From positions 186,001 through 250,000 of the forward strand of contig NZ_JADKYB010000006.1 of the NCBI RefSeq assembly GCF_016918855.1: a DNA stretch of 64,000 bases, read 5' to 3'. The position numbers were made by a program, and so were the translations under genes. The notes below the pieces were generated by a model, which did no database searches, was not told where the DNA came from, and worked only from the letters and a program-made list of their open reading frames with translations. This DNA is from Actinacidiphila acididurans (GTDB taxonomy: Bacteria; Actinomycetota; Actinomycetes; Streptomycetales; Streptomycetaceae). Shown one piece after another: positions 20,235 through 28,841 of this stretch (its first letter is position 1; every line of letters starts with the position of its first letter).

Positions 20235-21277
20235 AGGCCCCGGGCGTCCGGCGTGGCCTGCGGCCGGCCGGCCGGTGGCTGCGGCCAGCCCGCCCCCGGG
20301 CCGCCGCCGGCCGAGGGATCGGGCACCGGCACCCGGTGCACGATCTCGGCCACCACCTGCTCGGGGGTACGCCGGTTGAGCTGGGCCTGCGCGGTGGGGA
20401 GCAGACGGTGCGCCAGCACCGCGGAGGCCAGTGACTGCACGTCGTCGGGCAGCACGTAGTCCCGTCCGTCGAGGGCGGCCGACGCCCTGGCCGTCCGCAC
20501 CAGGTGCAACGTCGCCCGGGGTGAGGCGCCCAGCCGCAGGTCGGGGTGGTTGCGGGTGGCGCCGACCAGCGCCACCGCGTACCGCCGTACGGCTTCGGAG
20601 ACGTGCACCTGGCGCACGGCCTCGATCAGCTTGACGATCTCGTGGGCGTGCGCCACCGGCTCCATGTCGTCCAGCGGGGAGACGCCGCCGTGCACGTCCA
20701 GCATCTTCAACTCGGCGTCCGGCGTGGGGTAACCGATGGACACCCGCGCGGTGAACCGGTCCCGCTGCGCCTCCGGCAGCGGGTAGGTGCCCTCCATCTC
20801 CACCGGGTTCTGAGTGGCGATCACCATGAAAGGACTGGGCAGTTCGTAGGTGGTGCCGTCGATGGTGACCTGGCGCTCCTCCATCGACTCCAGCAGCGCC
20901 GACTGGGTCTTCGGCGAGGCCCGGTTGATCTCGTCACCGACCACGATCTGCGCGAAGATCGCGCCCGGCTTGAACTCGAAGTCCCGCTGCTGCTGGTCGA
21001 ACACGCTCACCCCGGTGATGTCCGAGGGCAGCAGGTCCGGCGTGAACTGGATCCGCCGGACCGAGCAGTCGATGGACCGTGCCAGGGCCTTGGACAGCAT
21101 GGTCTTGCCCACCCCTGGCACGTCCTCGATCAACAGATGGCCCTCGGCCAGCAGGACGGTGACCGCGATCCGCACCACCTCGGGCTTGCCCTCGATCACG
21201 TTTTCCACGCTACGGCGAACCCGCTCTGCGGTCGTGGTCAGATCGCTCAGGTTCGCTCGAGCGTCAAAGGTCGTCAC
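20231..21277 (-). CDS. MoxR-family AAA+ ATPase
   Basis: A 348-residue AAA_3 ATPase with Walker A in EDVPGVGKTM (51-60), Walker B in IVVGDEINRASPKTQ, the MoxR hallmark ATQNPVEMEGTYPLPEAQRDRF, and sensor residues in GASPRAT. MoxR proteins act as chaperones that insert cofactors or remodel partners, often with DUF58 and transglutaminase-like proteins, exactly the next two genes. The GTG start follows GAGGAG. A Gly/Pro-rich C-terminal tail of about 30 residues echoes the DUF58 protein. Confidence 0.95.
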   Translation of the reverse strand: MTTFDARANLSDLTTTAERVRRSVENVIEGKPEVVRIAVTVLLAEGHLLIEDVPGVGKTMLSKALARSIDCSVRRIQFTPDLLPSDITGVSVFDQQQRDFEFKPGAIFAQIVVGDEINRASPKTQSALLESMEERQVTIDGTTYELPSPFMVIATQNPVEMEGTYPLPEAQRDRFTARVSIGYPTPDAELKMLDVHGGVSPLDDMEPVAHAHEIVKLIEAVRQVHVSEAVRRYAVALVGATRNHPDLRLGASPRATLHLVRTARASAALDGRDYVLPDDVQSLASAVLAHRLLPTAQAQLNRRTPEQVVAEIVHRVPVPDPSAGGGPGAGWPQPPAGRPQATPDARGL

Positions 21278-21425
21278 CCGGTACTCCTCGGCCTGTTCCT
21301 GGGGACCGCAGGGTCGCGGCCATCCCGGACCGGCCCTCCCCGAAGTGCGCAACGCTCGCTACGGGCGAGTGGTGCCGCACGATGCATTCTTCCCTTGAAC
21401 GGCGGCCCACGTCACTCCGCTGCCG

Positions 21426-21971
21426 TTACTCGTTCGTGATTTCCCGCAGCAGGCCGGTGTGCACGTCGAAGACGAAGCCGCGCACGTCGTCGGTGTGGGC
21501 CAGGAACGGCGAGGTCCGCACCCGGGCCATGGACTGGCGCACGTCCTGGTCCACGTCGGTGAACGCCTCCACCGCCCAGGTCGGCCGCTGCCCCACCTCG
21601 GCCTCCAGGTCGGTACGGAAGCTCTCCGTGATCGACTGCAGGCCGCACCCGGTGTGGTGGATCAGCACCACCGAACGGGTGCCCAGGGCGCGCTGGCTGA
21701 TGGTCAGGGAACGGATCGTGTCGTCCGTGACCACGCCCCCGGCGTTGCGGATGGTGTGGCAGTCGCCCAGTTCCAGACCGAGCGCCTTGTGCAGGTCGAT
21801 GCGGGCGTCCATGCAGGCGACGACCGCCACCTGCTGTACCGGACGGGCGTCCATCCCCGGGTCGTGGAACTCGGAGGCGTACTGCTGGTTGGCCGCGACG
21901 AGCCGATCGGTAACGGAAGCGGTGGCGGTGGGCGCGGGGGCCTCGGGCGAACCGCTGGCAGATATCGACAT
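21426..21971 (-). CDS. Beta-class carbonic anhydrase
   Basis: Interconverts CO2 and bicarbonate. The 181-residue protein carries the zinc ligands and Asp-Arg dyad of beta enzymes: C53-x-D55-x-R57 (CMDAR), H106 and C109 in HHTGCG. It resembles the short mycobacterial Rv1284 type. The first 20 residues are Ala/Pro-rich and variable. It is divergent from mraZ. TACCGT lies 7 nt before the ATG, suggesting a leaderless transcript whose promoter region abuts the mraZ promoter. Confidence 0.94.
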   Translation of the reverse strand: MSISASGSPEAPAPTATASVTDRLVAANQQYASEFHDPGMDARPVQQVAVVACMDARIDLHKALGLELGDCHTIRNAGGVVTDDTIRSLTISQRALGTRSVVLIHHTGCGLQSITESFRTDLEAEVGQRPTWAVEAFTDVDQDVRQSMARVRTSPFLAHTDDVRGFVFDVHTGLLREITNE

Positions 21972-22030
21972 GTCTCTGACGGTAGCGTGCGCGACCCCTC
22001 AACAGCAGGGCACGCCAGGCGGGCGTTTCG

Positions 22031-22070
22031 TTGACGGTGGGTGATGGTGGAGTAAAGTGGCGCGAAGTGG
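22031..22070 (+). promoter_or_regulatory. mraZ/dcw promoter with four GTGG repeats (MraZ box)
   Basis: TTGACG (22031-22036) and TAAAGT (22053-22058), 16 nt apart, form a good promoter. Overlaid on it are four direct repeats (GGTGG, GGTGG, AGTGG, AGTGG) ending at 22040, 22050, 22060 and 22070, with an exact 10-bp period. MraZ is known in other bacteria to repress its own operon by binding short direct repeats spaced one helical turn apart, so this is its likely binding site. Confidence 0.75.
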
Positions 22071-22091
22071 TGCCGTCTGCGGGAGGTGTGC

Positions 22092-22523
22092 ATGTTCCTC
22101 GGGACGTACACCCCGCGGCTGGACGACAAGAACCGATTGGTGCTCCCGGCCCGGTTCCGTGAGCAGCTCGCCGACGGCCTGGTGATCACCCGCGGGCAGG
22201 AGCGCTGCCTGTGCGTGTGGCCGCTGGAGGGCTTCAAGGCGGCCACCCAGCAGCTCTCCGCCGCGCCGCTCACGTCCAAGCCCGCCCGGGACTACCTGCG
22301 GGTGCTGTTCGCCGGCGCCCACGACGAGGTGCCCGACAAGCAGGGCCGGGTCACCGTGCCGCAGCCGCTGCGGGACTACGCCGGGCTGGTCCGCGACTGC
22401 GCGGTGATCGGCGCCAACAGCAGGGTGGAGATCTGGTCGGCCGAGGCATGGGAGAGCTATCTGGCGGCCCAGGAAGACACCTTTTCGGACCTGTCCCAGG
22501 AGGTTCCGCCCGGATTACTGTGA
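22092..22523 (+). CDS. mraZ: Transcriptional regulator MraZ
   Basis: A 143-residue protein of two AbrB/SpoVT-like half-domains ([23 protein letters not shown] in parts, then [18 protein letters not shown]). MraZ forms a ring and binds repeats upstream of the dcw operon. The start is the ATG with GGGAGG 5 nt before it; an in-frame GTG two codons upstream lies inside that ribosome-binding site and is rejected. First gene of the dcw cluster; rsmH follows after 370 nt, an unusually long gap for this operon. Confidence 0.97.
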   Translation: MFLGTYTPRLDDKNRLVLPARFREQLADGLVITRGQERCLCVWPLEGFKAATQQLSAAPLTSKPARDYLRVLFAGAHDEVPDKQGRVTVPQPLRDYAGLVRDCAVIGANSRVEIWSAEAWESYLAAQEDTFSDLSQEVPPGLL

Positions 22524-22893
22524 GCGCGGCCCCCAGGATCCGCGCGCTCCACCGCGTCCCCCTCGTGCCGACGCCCCGCGCGCGGACGTACGGCTCGGCC
22601 TCCTCCCGCTCCCGGTTTCGCTGGCGCCACTTCCCCGGTGCCAGGGGAACGTTTCTGCCGAGCGGGCGGGGACCCGGCCCTACGTCCACCCCGCCCGTAC
22701 CGGAGCGCCCCGACCTCCCGCCACCCGACCGGCGGGCCACCCGCCGGCCACCGGCGGCCCGGCTCTGCGGCAGACTGCGGGGGACGACTCCCGACGACCC
22801 CTCACCGCGAATCCCCGCGAATCCCGACGAATCCCCACGGCACCCGAGACACCCGACGGCACCCGACCCCGACCCGACCGGAAAACGAGCCCG
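22524..22893. other. Gene-free stretch between mraZ and rsmH
   Basis: No gene is visible. It holds a hairpin (TTCCCC...GGGGAA, 22631-22649) and, just before rsmH, two short repeat arrays (22808-22866). The length suggests a separate promoter or regulatory leader for the rest of the cluster. Confidence 0.5.
22808..22866. repeat. Short direct repeats before rsmH
   Basis: CGAATCCC occurs three times, starting at 22808, 22818 and 22828 (exact 10-bp period). CACCCGA then occurs three times, starting at 22841, 22850 and 22860 (period 9-10 bp). The array ends 28 nt before the rsmH ATG. One-turn spacing suggests cooperative protein binding. Confidence 0.5.
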
Positions 22894-23877
22894 ATGAACG
22901 ACACGCCAGCGGACCGGCGCCCCGACGAGTCGCGCCACGTCCCGGTGATGCTGCGCCGCTGCCTGGACCTGCTGGCCCCCGCGCTTGCCGCGCCCGGGGC
23001 CGTCGTGGTCGACGCGACCCTGGGCCTCGGCGGCCACAGCGAGGCGCTGCTGACCACCTTCCCGGCCGCCCGGCTGATCGCCCTGGACCGCGACCCGGTC
23101 GCCCTGAAGCTGTCCGCCGAGCGGCTGGCACCCTTCGGGGACCGCGCCACCCTGGTCCACGCGGTGTACGACGAACTGCCCGAGGTCCTGGCCCGGCTGG
23201 AGGTGCCGCGGGTCCAGGGCGTGCTGTTCGACCTGGGCGTGTCCTCCATGCAGCTCGACGAGGCCGAACGCGGCTTCGCCTACGCCCAGGACGCCCCGCT
23301 GGACATGCGGATGGACCAGACCACCGGGATCAGCGCGGCCGAGGTCCTCAACACCTACCCGCCGGGCGAGCTGGTGCGGATCCTGCGCACCTACGGCGAG
23401 GAGAAGTTCGCCCGCCGGATCGTGGACGCGGTGGTACGGGAGCGGGAGCGCGATCCGTTCACCACCAGCGCGCGCCTGGTGGAGCTGATCCGCAAGGCGC
23501 TGCCGCAGGCGGCCATGCGCACCGGCGGCAACCCGGCCAAGCGCACCTTCCAGGCGCTGCGCATCGAGGTCAACGGTGAGCTGACCGTGCTGGAGCGGGC
23601 GGTCCCGGCCGCGGTCGCGGCCCTCGCGGTCGGCGGCCGGATCGCCGTGCTGTCGTACCACTCGCTGGAGGACCGGCTGGTCAAGCAGGTCCTCGGGGCC
23701 GGCGCCGCGAACACCGCCCCGCCCGGCCTGCCGGTGGTGCCCGAGCGCTACCAGCCGCGGCTGAAGCTGCTCACCAGAGGGGCCGAGCTGCCCACGGAGG
23801 ACGAGATCGCCGAGAACCGCAGGGCGGCGCCGGCCCGGCTGCGCGGCGCCGAACGCATCCGGGAGGACGCGCTGTGA
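22894..23877 (+). CDS. rsmH: 16S rRNA m4C1402 methyltransferase RsmH (MraW)
   Basis: Methylates N4 of cytidine 1402 in 16S rRNA using S-adenosylmethionine. The 327-residue protein shows [12 protein letters not shown], the SAM motif [10 protein letters not shown] (40-49), the RsmH motif [19 protein letters not shown] and [15 protein letters not shown]. The length is normal. Its stop overlaps the ftsL GTG by 4 nt, so the two are co-translated. Confidence 0.97.
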   Translation: MNDTPADRRPDESRHVPVMLRRCLDLLAPALAAPGAVVVDATLGLGGHSEALLTTFPAARLIALDRDPVALKLSAERLAPFGDRATLVHAVYDELPEVLARLEVPRVQGVLFDLGVSSMQLDEAERGFAYAQDAPLDMRMDQTTGISAAEVLNTYPPGELVRILRTYGEEKFARRIVDAVVRERERDPFTTSARLVELIRKALPQAAMRTGGNPAKRTFQALRIEVNGELTVLERAVPAAVAALAVGGRIAVLSYHSLEDRLVKQVLGAGAANTAPPGLPVVPERYQPRLKLLTRGAELPTEDEIAENRRAAPARLRGAERIREDAL

Positions 23878-24377
23878 GTACGCCGCCGCGCGGCCGGCCC
23901 GGTGGCAGCGCCGCCGCAACCGCCGCCCGCACTCCGTTCGTCGTACTGGTCGTGACGCTCCTGGCCGGCGGCCTCATCGCGTTGCTGCTGCTGAACTCCG
24001 CGGTCAACCAGGACTCCTTCAAGCTGAACAAGCTGGAGAAGGAGACCACCCAGTACACCGACGAGCAGCAGCAGCTCCAGCAGGAGGTGGACGGCTACGG
24101 CGCGCCCGGCCCGCTCGCCGAGCGGGCCCGTGAACTGGGCATGGTGCCCGGCGCGAACCCCGCCTTCCTGAACCCCGACGGCACGGTCCACGGCTCGCCG
24201 CAGGCGGCGACCGCCCCGCCCGCGCCGCCGCCCACGACATCGACCACGACGCCCTCGGCGCAGGGTCTGCCGCAGGGCCGGACCCAGCCGCAGACCCTGG
24301 GCCGGAGCCCGTCGCCGGCCGCCCAGCCCCCGGCCGGCGCACCGCCCGCCGTACCGACCCCGACCACCGGCAGGTGA
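23874..24377 (+). CDS. ftsL: FtsL-like septum formation protein
   Basis: A 167-residue bitopic membrane protein: a basic cytosolic start, one helix (about 22-41), then an extracytoplasmic coiled-coil-like segment ([22 protein letters not shown], in parts) and the [17 protein letters not shown] stretch seen in actinobacterial FtsL. A Pro/Thr-rich tail of about 60 residues follows. FtsL binds FtsB/DivIC and FtsQ and activates the FtsW-FtsI pair. The identification rests mainly on position and topology, because FtsL sequences diverge quickly. Confidence 0.88.
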   Translation: MSTPPRGRPGGSAAATAARTPFVVLVVTLLAGGLIALLLLNSAVNQDSFKLNKLEKETTQYTDEQQQLQQEVDGYGAPGPLAERARELGMVPGANPAFLNPDGTVHGSPQAATAPPAPPPTTSTTTPSAQGLPQGRTQPQTLGRSPSPAAQPPAGAPPAVPTPTTGR

Positions 24378-24381
24378 CGAC

Positions 24382-27156
24382 GTGAGCCAAGGAGCACGTG
24401 GCGGCCAGGACGGCCCCGACGGTCCGGACAGCCGCTCCGGCCGTGGCGCCGCCGGCGGCCACGGCCAGGGGCCGAACGCAAACGCCCGGGGAGCGGCCCG
24501 CGGCGCCCAGCCGGGCCGAGCCGGCCAGCCGGGCCGGGCAGGCCGGAGCACGGGCCGAGGCGGTGAGGACGGGGGCCGATCCGGGCAGGGCGGGAGCGCC
24601 CAGGGGACAGGCCGAGGCGGTCAGGGAGCCGGCGGGAGCGCCCAGGGCGCGGGTCGAGGCGGTCTCGGGGCCGGCGGGAGTGCGCAAGGCGCAGGCCGAG
24701 GCGGTTTTGGAGCCAGGGGAAGTGCTCAGGGCCCGGGCCGAGCAGGTCAGGGAGTCGGCGGGAGCGCCCAGGGCTCGGGCCGGAGCGGCGGAGGAGTGGG
24801 TCGGTCCGGGCAGGGCGCGGGTCGAGGCGGTCTCGGGGCCGGCGGGAGTGCGCAAGGCGCAGGCCGAGGCGGTCTTGGAGCCGGGGGAAGTGCCCAGGGC
24901 TCGGGCCGGAGCGGCGGAGGAGTGGGTCGGTCCGGGCAGGGCGCGGGTCGAGGCGGTCTCGGGGCTGGCGGGAGTGCGCAAGGCGCAGGCCGAGGCGGTC
25001 TTGGAGCCGGGGGAAGTGCCCAGAGCTCGGGCCGAGCAGGTCAGGGAGTCGGCGGCACCACCCAGAGCTCGGGCCGGCCTTCGCCGAGCGCGAGCCGGAG
25101 CGCCCAGGGCGCCGGACGCGTGAGCCGTACCGCCGGACAGGGCGCCGCCGGAGGCACCCGTACCGCCGGGCAGGGCGCCGCCGGAGGCACCCGCGGCGCC
25201 GGCCGGCCCAGGCCGTACCGCCGGCCCGGCGCGTCGGGACCGGGCCGCCCCCGCCCGGCACCGGCAGGGAGCGGCGCAGCGCGGTCGGTGCGGCTCGGCA
25301 GGCCCCGGCCGCGGCTGCGCCTGGTGGGCGTCGGGATCACCCTGGTGATGGCCGTCTTCGTGGTGCGGCTGCTCCAGGTGCAGGTGGTCGACGCCCCCGC
25401 GTACGCCGCCAAGGCCGCCGTCAACCGCTGGGTCACCCACGAGGTCACCGCCGACCGCGGCACGATCACCGACCGCTCGGGTGTGGCGCTGGCCACCACC
25501 GTGGACGCGTTCGACATCATCGCCGACCCGTACCTGCTGACCCCGGCCCAGTCCAAGGTCGACGACGCCCCCCAGCAGGCCGCCGAACTGCTCGCGCCGA
25601 TCGTCGGCGGCGACGCCACCGCGATCGCCCGGCAGCTGTCCACCCCCGGCTCGCGCTACCAGATCATCGCCCGCCAGCAGTCCCCGCAGGTGTGGAACCA
25701 GATCAAGGACCTGCAGAACTCCTTCGCCGACAAGGCCGCCCGCGGCGAGGGCGCCGACGTGCTGGCCGGGATCTCCAGCGAGCCGCACACCAAGCGGGTG
25801 TACCCCAACGGCGACCTCGCGGCCGGCGTGATCGGCTTCGTCAACAGCCAGGGCCAGGGCGCCGGCGGCCTGGAGTCGATGTTCGACAAGCAACTGGCCG
25901 GCACCAACGGCAAGGTCCGGTACGAGCAGTCCAACGGCCGCCAGATCCCCACCGCGGGCGCCCAGGAGCGCCCGGCGGTCCCCGGCGACGACATCGAGCT
26001 GACCATAGACCGGGACATCCAGTGGGCCGCGCAGAGCGCGATCAGCGCCCAGGTCAAGCAGTCCGCGGCCGACCGCGGCTACGTCATCGTCCAGGACTCC
26101 CGTACCGGCCAGGTCCTCGCCATGGCCGACGCCCCCGGCTACGACCCGAACGACCTGGCGCACGCCGACCCCAAGGCGCTCGGCAACCCGGCGGTGCAGG
26201 ACGCGTACGAGCCCGGCAGCGTCAGCAAGCTGATGTCGATGGCCGCCGTCATCGACACCGGCACCGCGACGCCCACCACGCACGTCACCGTCCCCGGCAC
26301 CCTGCCGCGGGCCGACCGGCTCTTCCACGACGACGTGGACCACGGCACCTGGTCCCTGACCCTCAACGGGGTGCTGGCCAAGTCCAGCAACATCGGCACC
26401 ATCCTGGCCACCCAGCAGCTCGGCCCCACCCAGCCGCAGGCCAACCAGGTGCTCTACTCCTACCTGCGCAAGTTCGGCATCGGCCGGCCCAGCGGCATCG
26501 GCCTGCCCGGTGAGACCCCGGGCATCCTGGCCCCGCCGGACAAGTGGAACGCGTCACAGCAGTTCACCATCCCGTTCGGCCAGGGCCTGTCCGTCAACGC
26601 CCTCCAGGCCACCTCGGTGTACTCGACCATCGCCAACGGCGGGGTCCGGGTGCAGCCCACCCTGATCCGCGGCATCACCGGGCCGGACGGCCGCTTCGTG
26701 CCGTCGCCCGCGCCGCAGCGGACCCGGGTGGTCAGCCCGCAGACCGCGCGGACCCTCTCGCAGATGCTGGAGTCCGTGGTCGGCAACGAGCAGGGCACCG
26801 GCATCCAGGCCCGGATCGACGGCTACCGGGTGGCCGGCAAGACCGGTACGGCCAACCGGGTGGATCCGCTGACCGGCAGGTACAAGGGCTACACCTCCTC
26901 GTTCCTGGGTTTCGCGCCCGCCGACGACCCGCGGGTGACCGTCTCCTGCGTGATCCAGAATCCGACCCGCGGCAGCTACTTCGGCGGCTCGATCTGCGGG
27001 CCGGTGTTCAAGCAGGTCATGGAGTTCGCCCTGAAGACCCTGCGGGTGCCGCCGTCCGGCAGCAAGGCCCCGGACCTGCCGGTCACGTTCGACCCCAATC
27101 AGGCCGCAGCCGCCCCGGCCGGCGGCACCGCCGCCACTCCGCGGAAGGCGGGATGA
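24382..27156 (+). CDS. ftsI: Septal peptidoglycan transpeptidase FtsI (class B PBP) with giant N-terminal extension
   Basis: Crosslinks septal peptidoglycan. The catalytic part is standard: one helix (about 312-334), a PBP dimerisation domain, then SVSK (nucleophile S613), SSN (668-670) and KTGTA (820-824). The protein has 924 residues where about 650 is usual. The excess is a cytosolic, almost purely Gly/Ser/Ala/Gln/Arg extension of about 310 residues built of 14-residue repeats (GSAQGAGRGGLGAG type). The GTG start 4 nt after ftsL supports translation through it; otherwise a gap of about 900 nt would split the operon. The murE start overlaps its stop. Confidence 0.95.
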   Translation: MSQGARGGQDGPDGPDSRSGRGAAGGHGQGPNANARGAARGAQPGRAGQPGRAGRSTGRGGEDGGRSGQGGSAQGTGRGGQGAGGSAQGAGRGGLGAGGSAQGAGRGGFGARGSAQGPGRAGQGVGGSAQGSGRSGGGVGRSGQGAGRGGLGAGGSAQGAGRGGLGAGGSAQGSGRSGGGVGRSGQGAGRGGLGAGGSAQGAGRGGLGAGGSAQSSGRAGQGVGGTTQSSGRPSPSASRSAQGAGRVSRTAGQGAAGGTRTAGQGAAGGTRGAGRPRPYRRPGASGPGRPRPAPAGSGAARSVRLGRPRPRLRLVGVGITLVMAVFVVRLLQVQVVDAPAYAAKAAVNRWVTHEVTADRGTITDRSGVALATTVDAFDIIADPYLLTPAQSKVDDAPQQAAELLAPIVGGDATAIARQLSTPGSRYQIIARQQSPQVWNQIKDLQNSFADKAARGEGADVLAGISSEPHTKRVYPNGDLAAGVIGFVNSQGQGAGGLESMFDKQLAGTNGKVRYEQSNGRQIPTAGAQERPAVPGDDIELTIDRDIQWAAQSAISAQVKQSAADRGYVIVQDSRTGQVLAMADAPGYDPNDLAHADPKALGNPAVQDAYEPGSVSKLMSMAAVIDTGTATPTTHVTVPGTLPRADRLFHDDVDHGTWSLTLNGVLAKSSNIGTILATQQLGPTQPQANQVLYSYLRKFGIGRPSGIGLPGETPGILAPPDKWNASQQFTIPFGQGLSVNALQATSVYSTIANGGVRVQPTLIRGITGPDGRFVPSPAPQRTRVVSPQTARTLSQMLESVVGNEQGTGIQARIDGYRVAGKTGTANRVDPLTGRYKGYTSSFLGFAPADDPRVTVSCVIQNPTRGSYFGGSICGPVFKQVMEFALKTLRVPPSGSKAPDLPVTFDPNQAAAAPAGGTAATPRKAG
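24586..25032 (+). repeat. Tandem repeats inside ftsI (126-bp unit, 42-bp subunit)
   Basis: The blocks 24781-24906 and 24907-25032 are 126 bp each and differ at only two positions that I can find. A third, diverged partial copy (about 4 differences in 92 bp) lies at 24643-24735. The unit is three 42-bp subunits, so expansions keep the frame. The near identity, silent positions included, points to recent duplication. Confidence 0.9.
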
Positions 27157-28841
27157 TCATGAAGAAACCGGACCCGGTCCAGGTCGGGGGCGGTGCGGTC
27201 GCGGAGCGCGACCCGCGCCCCCGGCCCTCGGGGCCTTTTGGCCCGGACCCCGGGCGGCCGGGTAACCTCACCGCCGTGCCCAACGCTGATCAGCCGACCC
27301 TCATCCGGCCGGGGCCGCCCCGGCCGGCGCACCCCCGCCCGACCCCGCTGGACGTCCTGGCCGCCCGGCTGGGGACCGAGCCGCCCGCGGGGGCGGCCGA
27401 ACTGGTCCCCGTGACCGGCATCACCCATGACTCGCGGGCGGTACGCCCCGGCGACCTGTACGCCGCGCTGCCCGGCGCCCGGGTGCACGGCGCCGACTTC
27501 GCCGGCCAGGCCGCCGCGGCCGGCGCGGTGGCCGTACTGACCGACCCGGCCGGCGCCGAGCGCGCCGCCGCCACCGGGCTGCCGGTGCTGACCGTGCCCG
27601 ACCCCCGGGCCGAGATGGGGGAGCTGGCCGCCGCGGTGTACGGCTCGCCCGGCGAGGGGATGCTGCGCATCGGCATCACCGGCACCTCCGGCAAGACCAC
27701 CACCTCCTACCTGGTCGAGGGCGGCCTGCGGGCGGCGACGGCCGGGGCCACCGGGCTGATCGGCACCGTGGAGACCCGGATCGGCCAGGAGCGCATCAAG
27801 AGCGAGCGCACCACCCCGGAGGCCACCGACCTGCAGGCGCTGTTCGCGGTGATGCGCGAGCGCGGCGTGGAGTCGGTCGTGATGGAGGTCTCCAGCCACG
27901 CCCTGGTGCTGGGCCGGGTGGACGGGGCCGTCTTCGACGTGGCGGTCTTCACGAACCTCAGCCCGGAGCACATGGAGTTCCACTCCGGCATGGAGGACTA
28001 CTTCCAGGCCAAGGCGCAGTTGTTCACCCCGCGCCGCAGCCGGCTCGGCGTGGTGAACCTGGACGACGCCTATGGGCGGCGGCTGGTCGCCGAGGCATCG
28101 GTGCCGGTGGTCACCTTCTCCGCGGAGGGCAATCTGGACGCCGACTGGCGCGCGGAGGACGTCGAGGCCGGCCTGATGGACAGCCGCTTCACCGCGGTCG
28201 GCCCCAAGGGCGAGCGGGTGCGGGCCACCGCGCCGCTGCCCGGGCCGTTCAACATCGCCAACACGCTGGCCGCGATCGCCGCGCTGGCCGCCGCCGGGCT
28301 GGACCCGCAGACCGCCGCGGACGGCGTCGCCGCCGTCCCGGGCGTCCCGGGCCGGCTGGAGCGGGTGGACGCCGGCCAGCGGTATCTGGCGGTGGTGGAC
28401 TACGCGCACAAGACCGACGCGGTCGAGTCGGTGCTGCGCGCGCTGCGCTCCACCACCGGCGGCCGGATCCACGCCGTGCTCGGCTGCGGCGGCGACCGGG
28501 ACCGCAGCAAACGGGGACCGATGGGAGCGGCCGTCGCCAGGCTCGCCGACACCGCGGTCCTCACTTCGGACAATCCGCGCTCGGAGGACCCGCTGGCGAT
28601 CCTCGCCGCGATGCTGGAGGGCGCCGTCACGGTGCCGGCCGACCAGCGCGGACACGTCATCGTCGAGCCCGACCGGGCCGCCGCCGTCGCCGCCGCCGTC
28701 GCCCGTGCGCGACCCGGGGACGTCGTACTGGTGGCCGGAAAGGGCCATGAGCAGGGCCAGGACATCGCCGGAGTGGTACGCCCCTTCGACGACCGCGAGG
28801 TGCTGCGCGCCGCGATCGAGAAGGACCGACAAGAGCTGTGA
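27153..28841 (+). CDS. murE: UDP-MurNAc-tripeptide synthetase MurE
   Basis: Adds the diamino acid (LL-diaminopimelate in streptomycetes) to UDP-MurNAc-L-Ala-D-Glu. Mur ligase landmarks: ITHDSRAVRPGDLYAAL, ATP loop GITGTSGKTTTS, ERTTPEATDL, VMEVSSHAL, VVDYAHKTD and the diaminopimelate-recognition DNPRSEDP. The ATG overlapping the ftsI stop (ATGA) gives 562 residues. A GTG at 27276 would give 521 residues, closer to other MurE proteins, but the Pro-rich leader (NLTAVPNADQ) looks like that of Streptomyces homologues I remember. Its stop overlaps murF. Confidence 0.95.
   Translation: MIMKKPDPVQVGGGAVAERDPRPRPSGPFGPDPGRPGNLTAVPNADQPTLIRPGPPRPAHPRPTPLDVLAARLGTEPPAGAAELVPVTGITHDSRAVRPGDLYAALPGARVHGADFAGQAAAAGAVAVLTDPAGAERAAATGLPVLTVPDPRAEMGELAAAVYGSPGEGMLRIGITGTSGKTTTSYLVEGGLRAATAGATGLIGTVETRIGQERIKSERTTPEATDLQALFAVMRERGVESVVMEVSSHALVLGRVDGAVFDVAVFTNLSPEHMEFHSGMEDYFQAKAQLFTPRRSRLGVVNLDDAYGRRLVAEASVPVVTFSAEGNLDADWRAEDVEAGLMDSRFTAVGPKGERVRATAPLPGPFNIANTLAAIAALAAAGLDPQTAADGVAAVPGVPGRLERVDAGQRYLAVVDYAHKTDAVESVLRALRSTTGGRIHAVLGCGGDRDRSKRGPMGAAVARLADTAVLTSDNPRSEDPLAILAAMLEGAVTVPADQRGHVIVEPDRAAAVAAAVARARPGDVVLVAGKGHEQGQDIAGVVRPFDDREVLRAAIEKDRQEL

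Noticed and set aside
22086..22091. GTG start for mraZ two codons upstream of the ATG
   Set aside because: It lies inside the GGGAGGTG ribosome-binding site of the ATG.
24586..25032. Repeat block in ftsI as a CRISPR array or transposon remnant
   Set aside because: The repeats are contiguous without unique spacers, are multiples of 3 bp and encode one continuous low-complexity frame.
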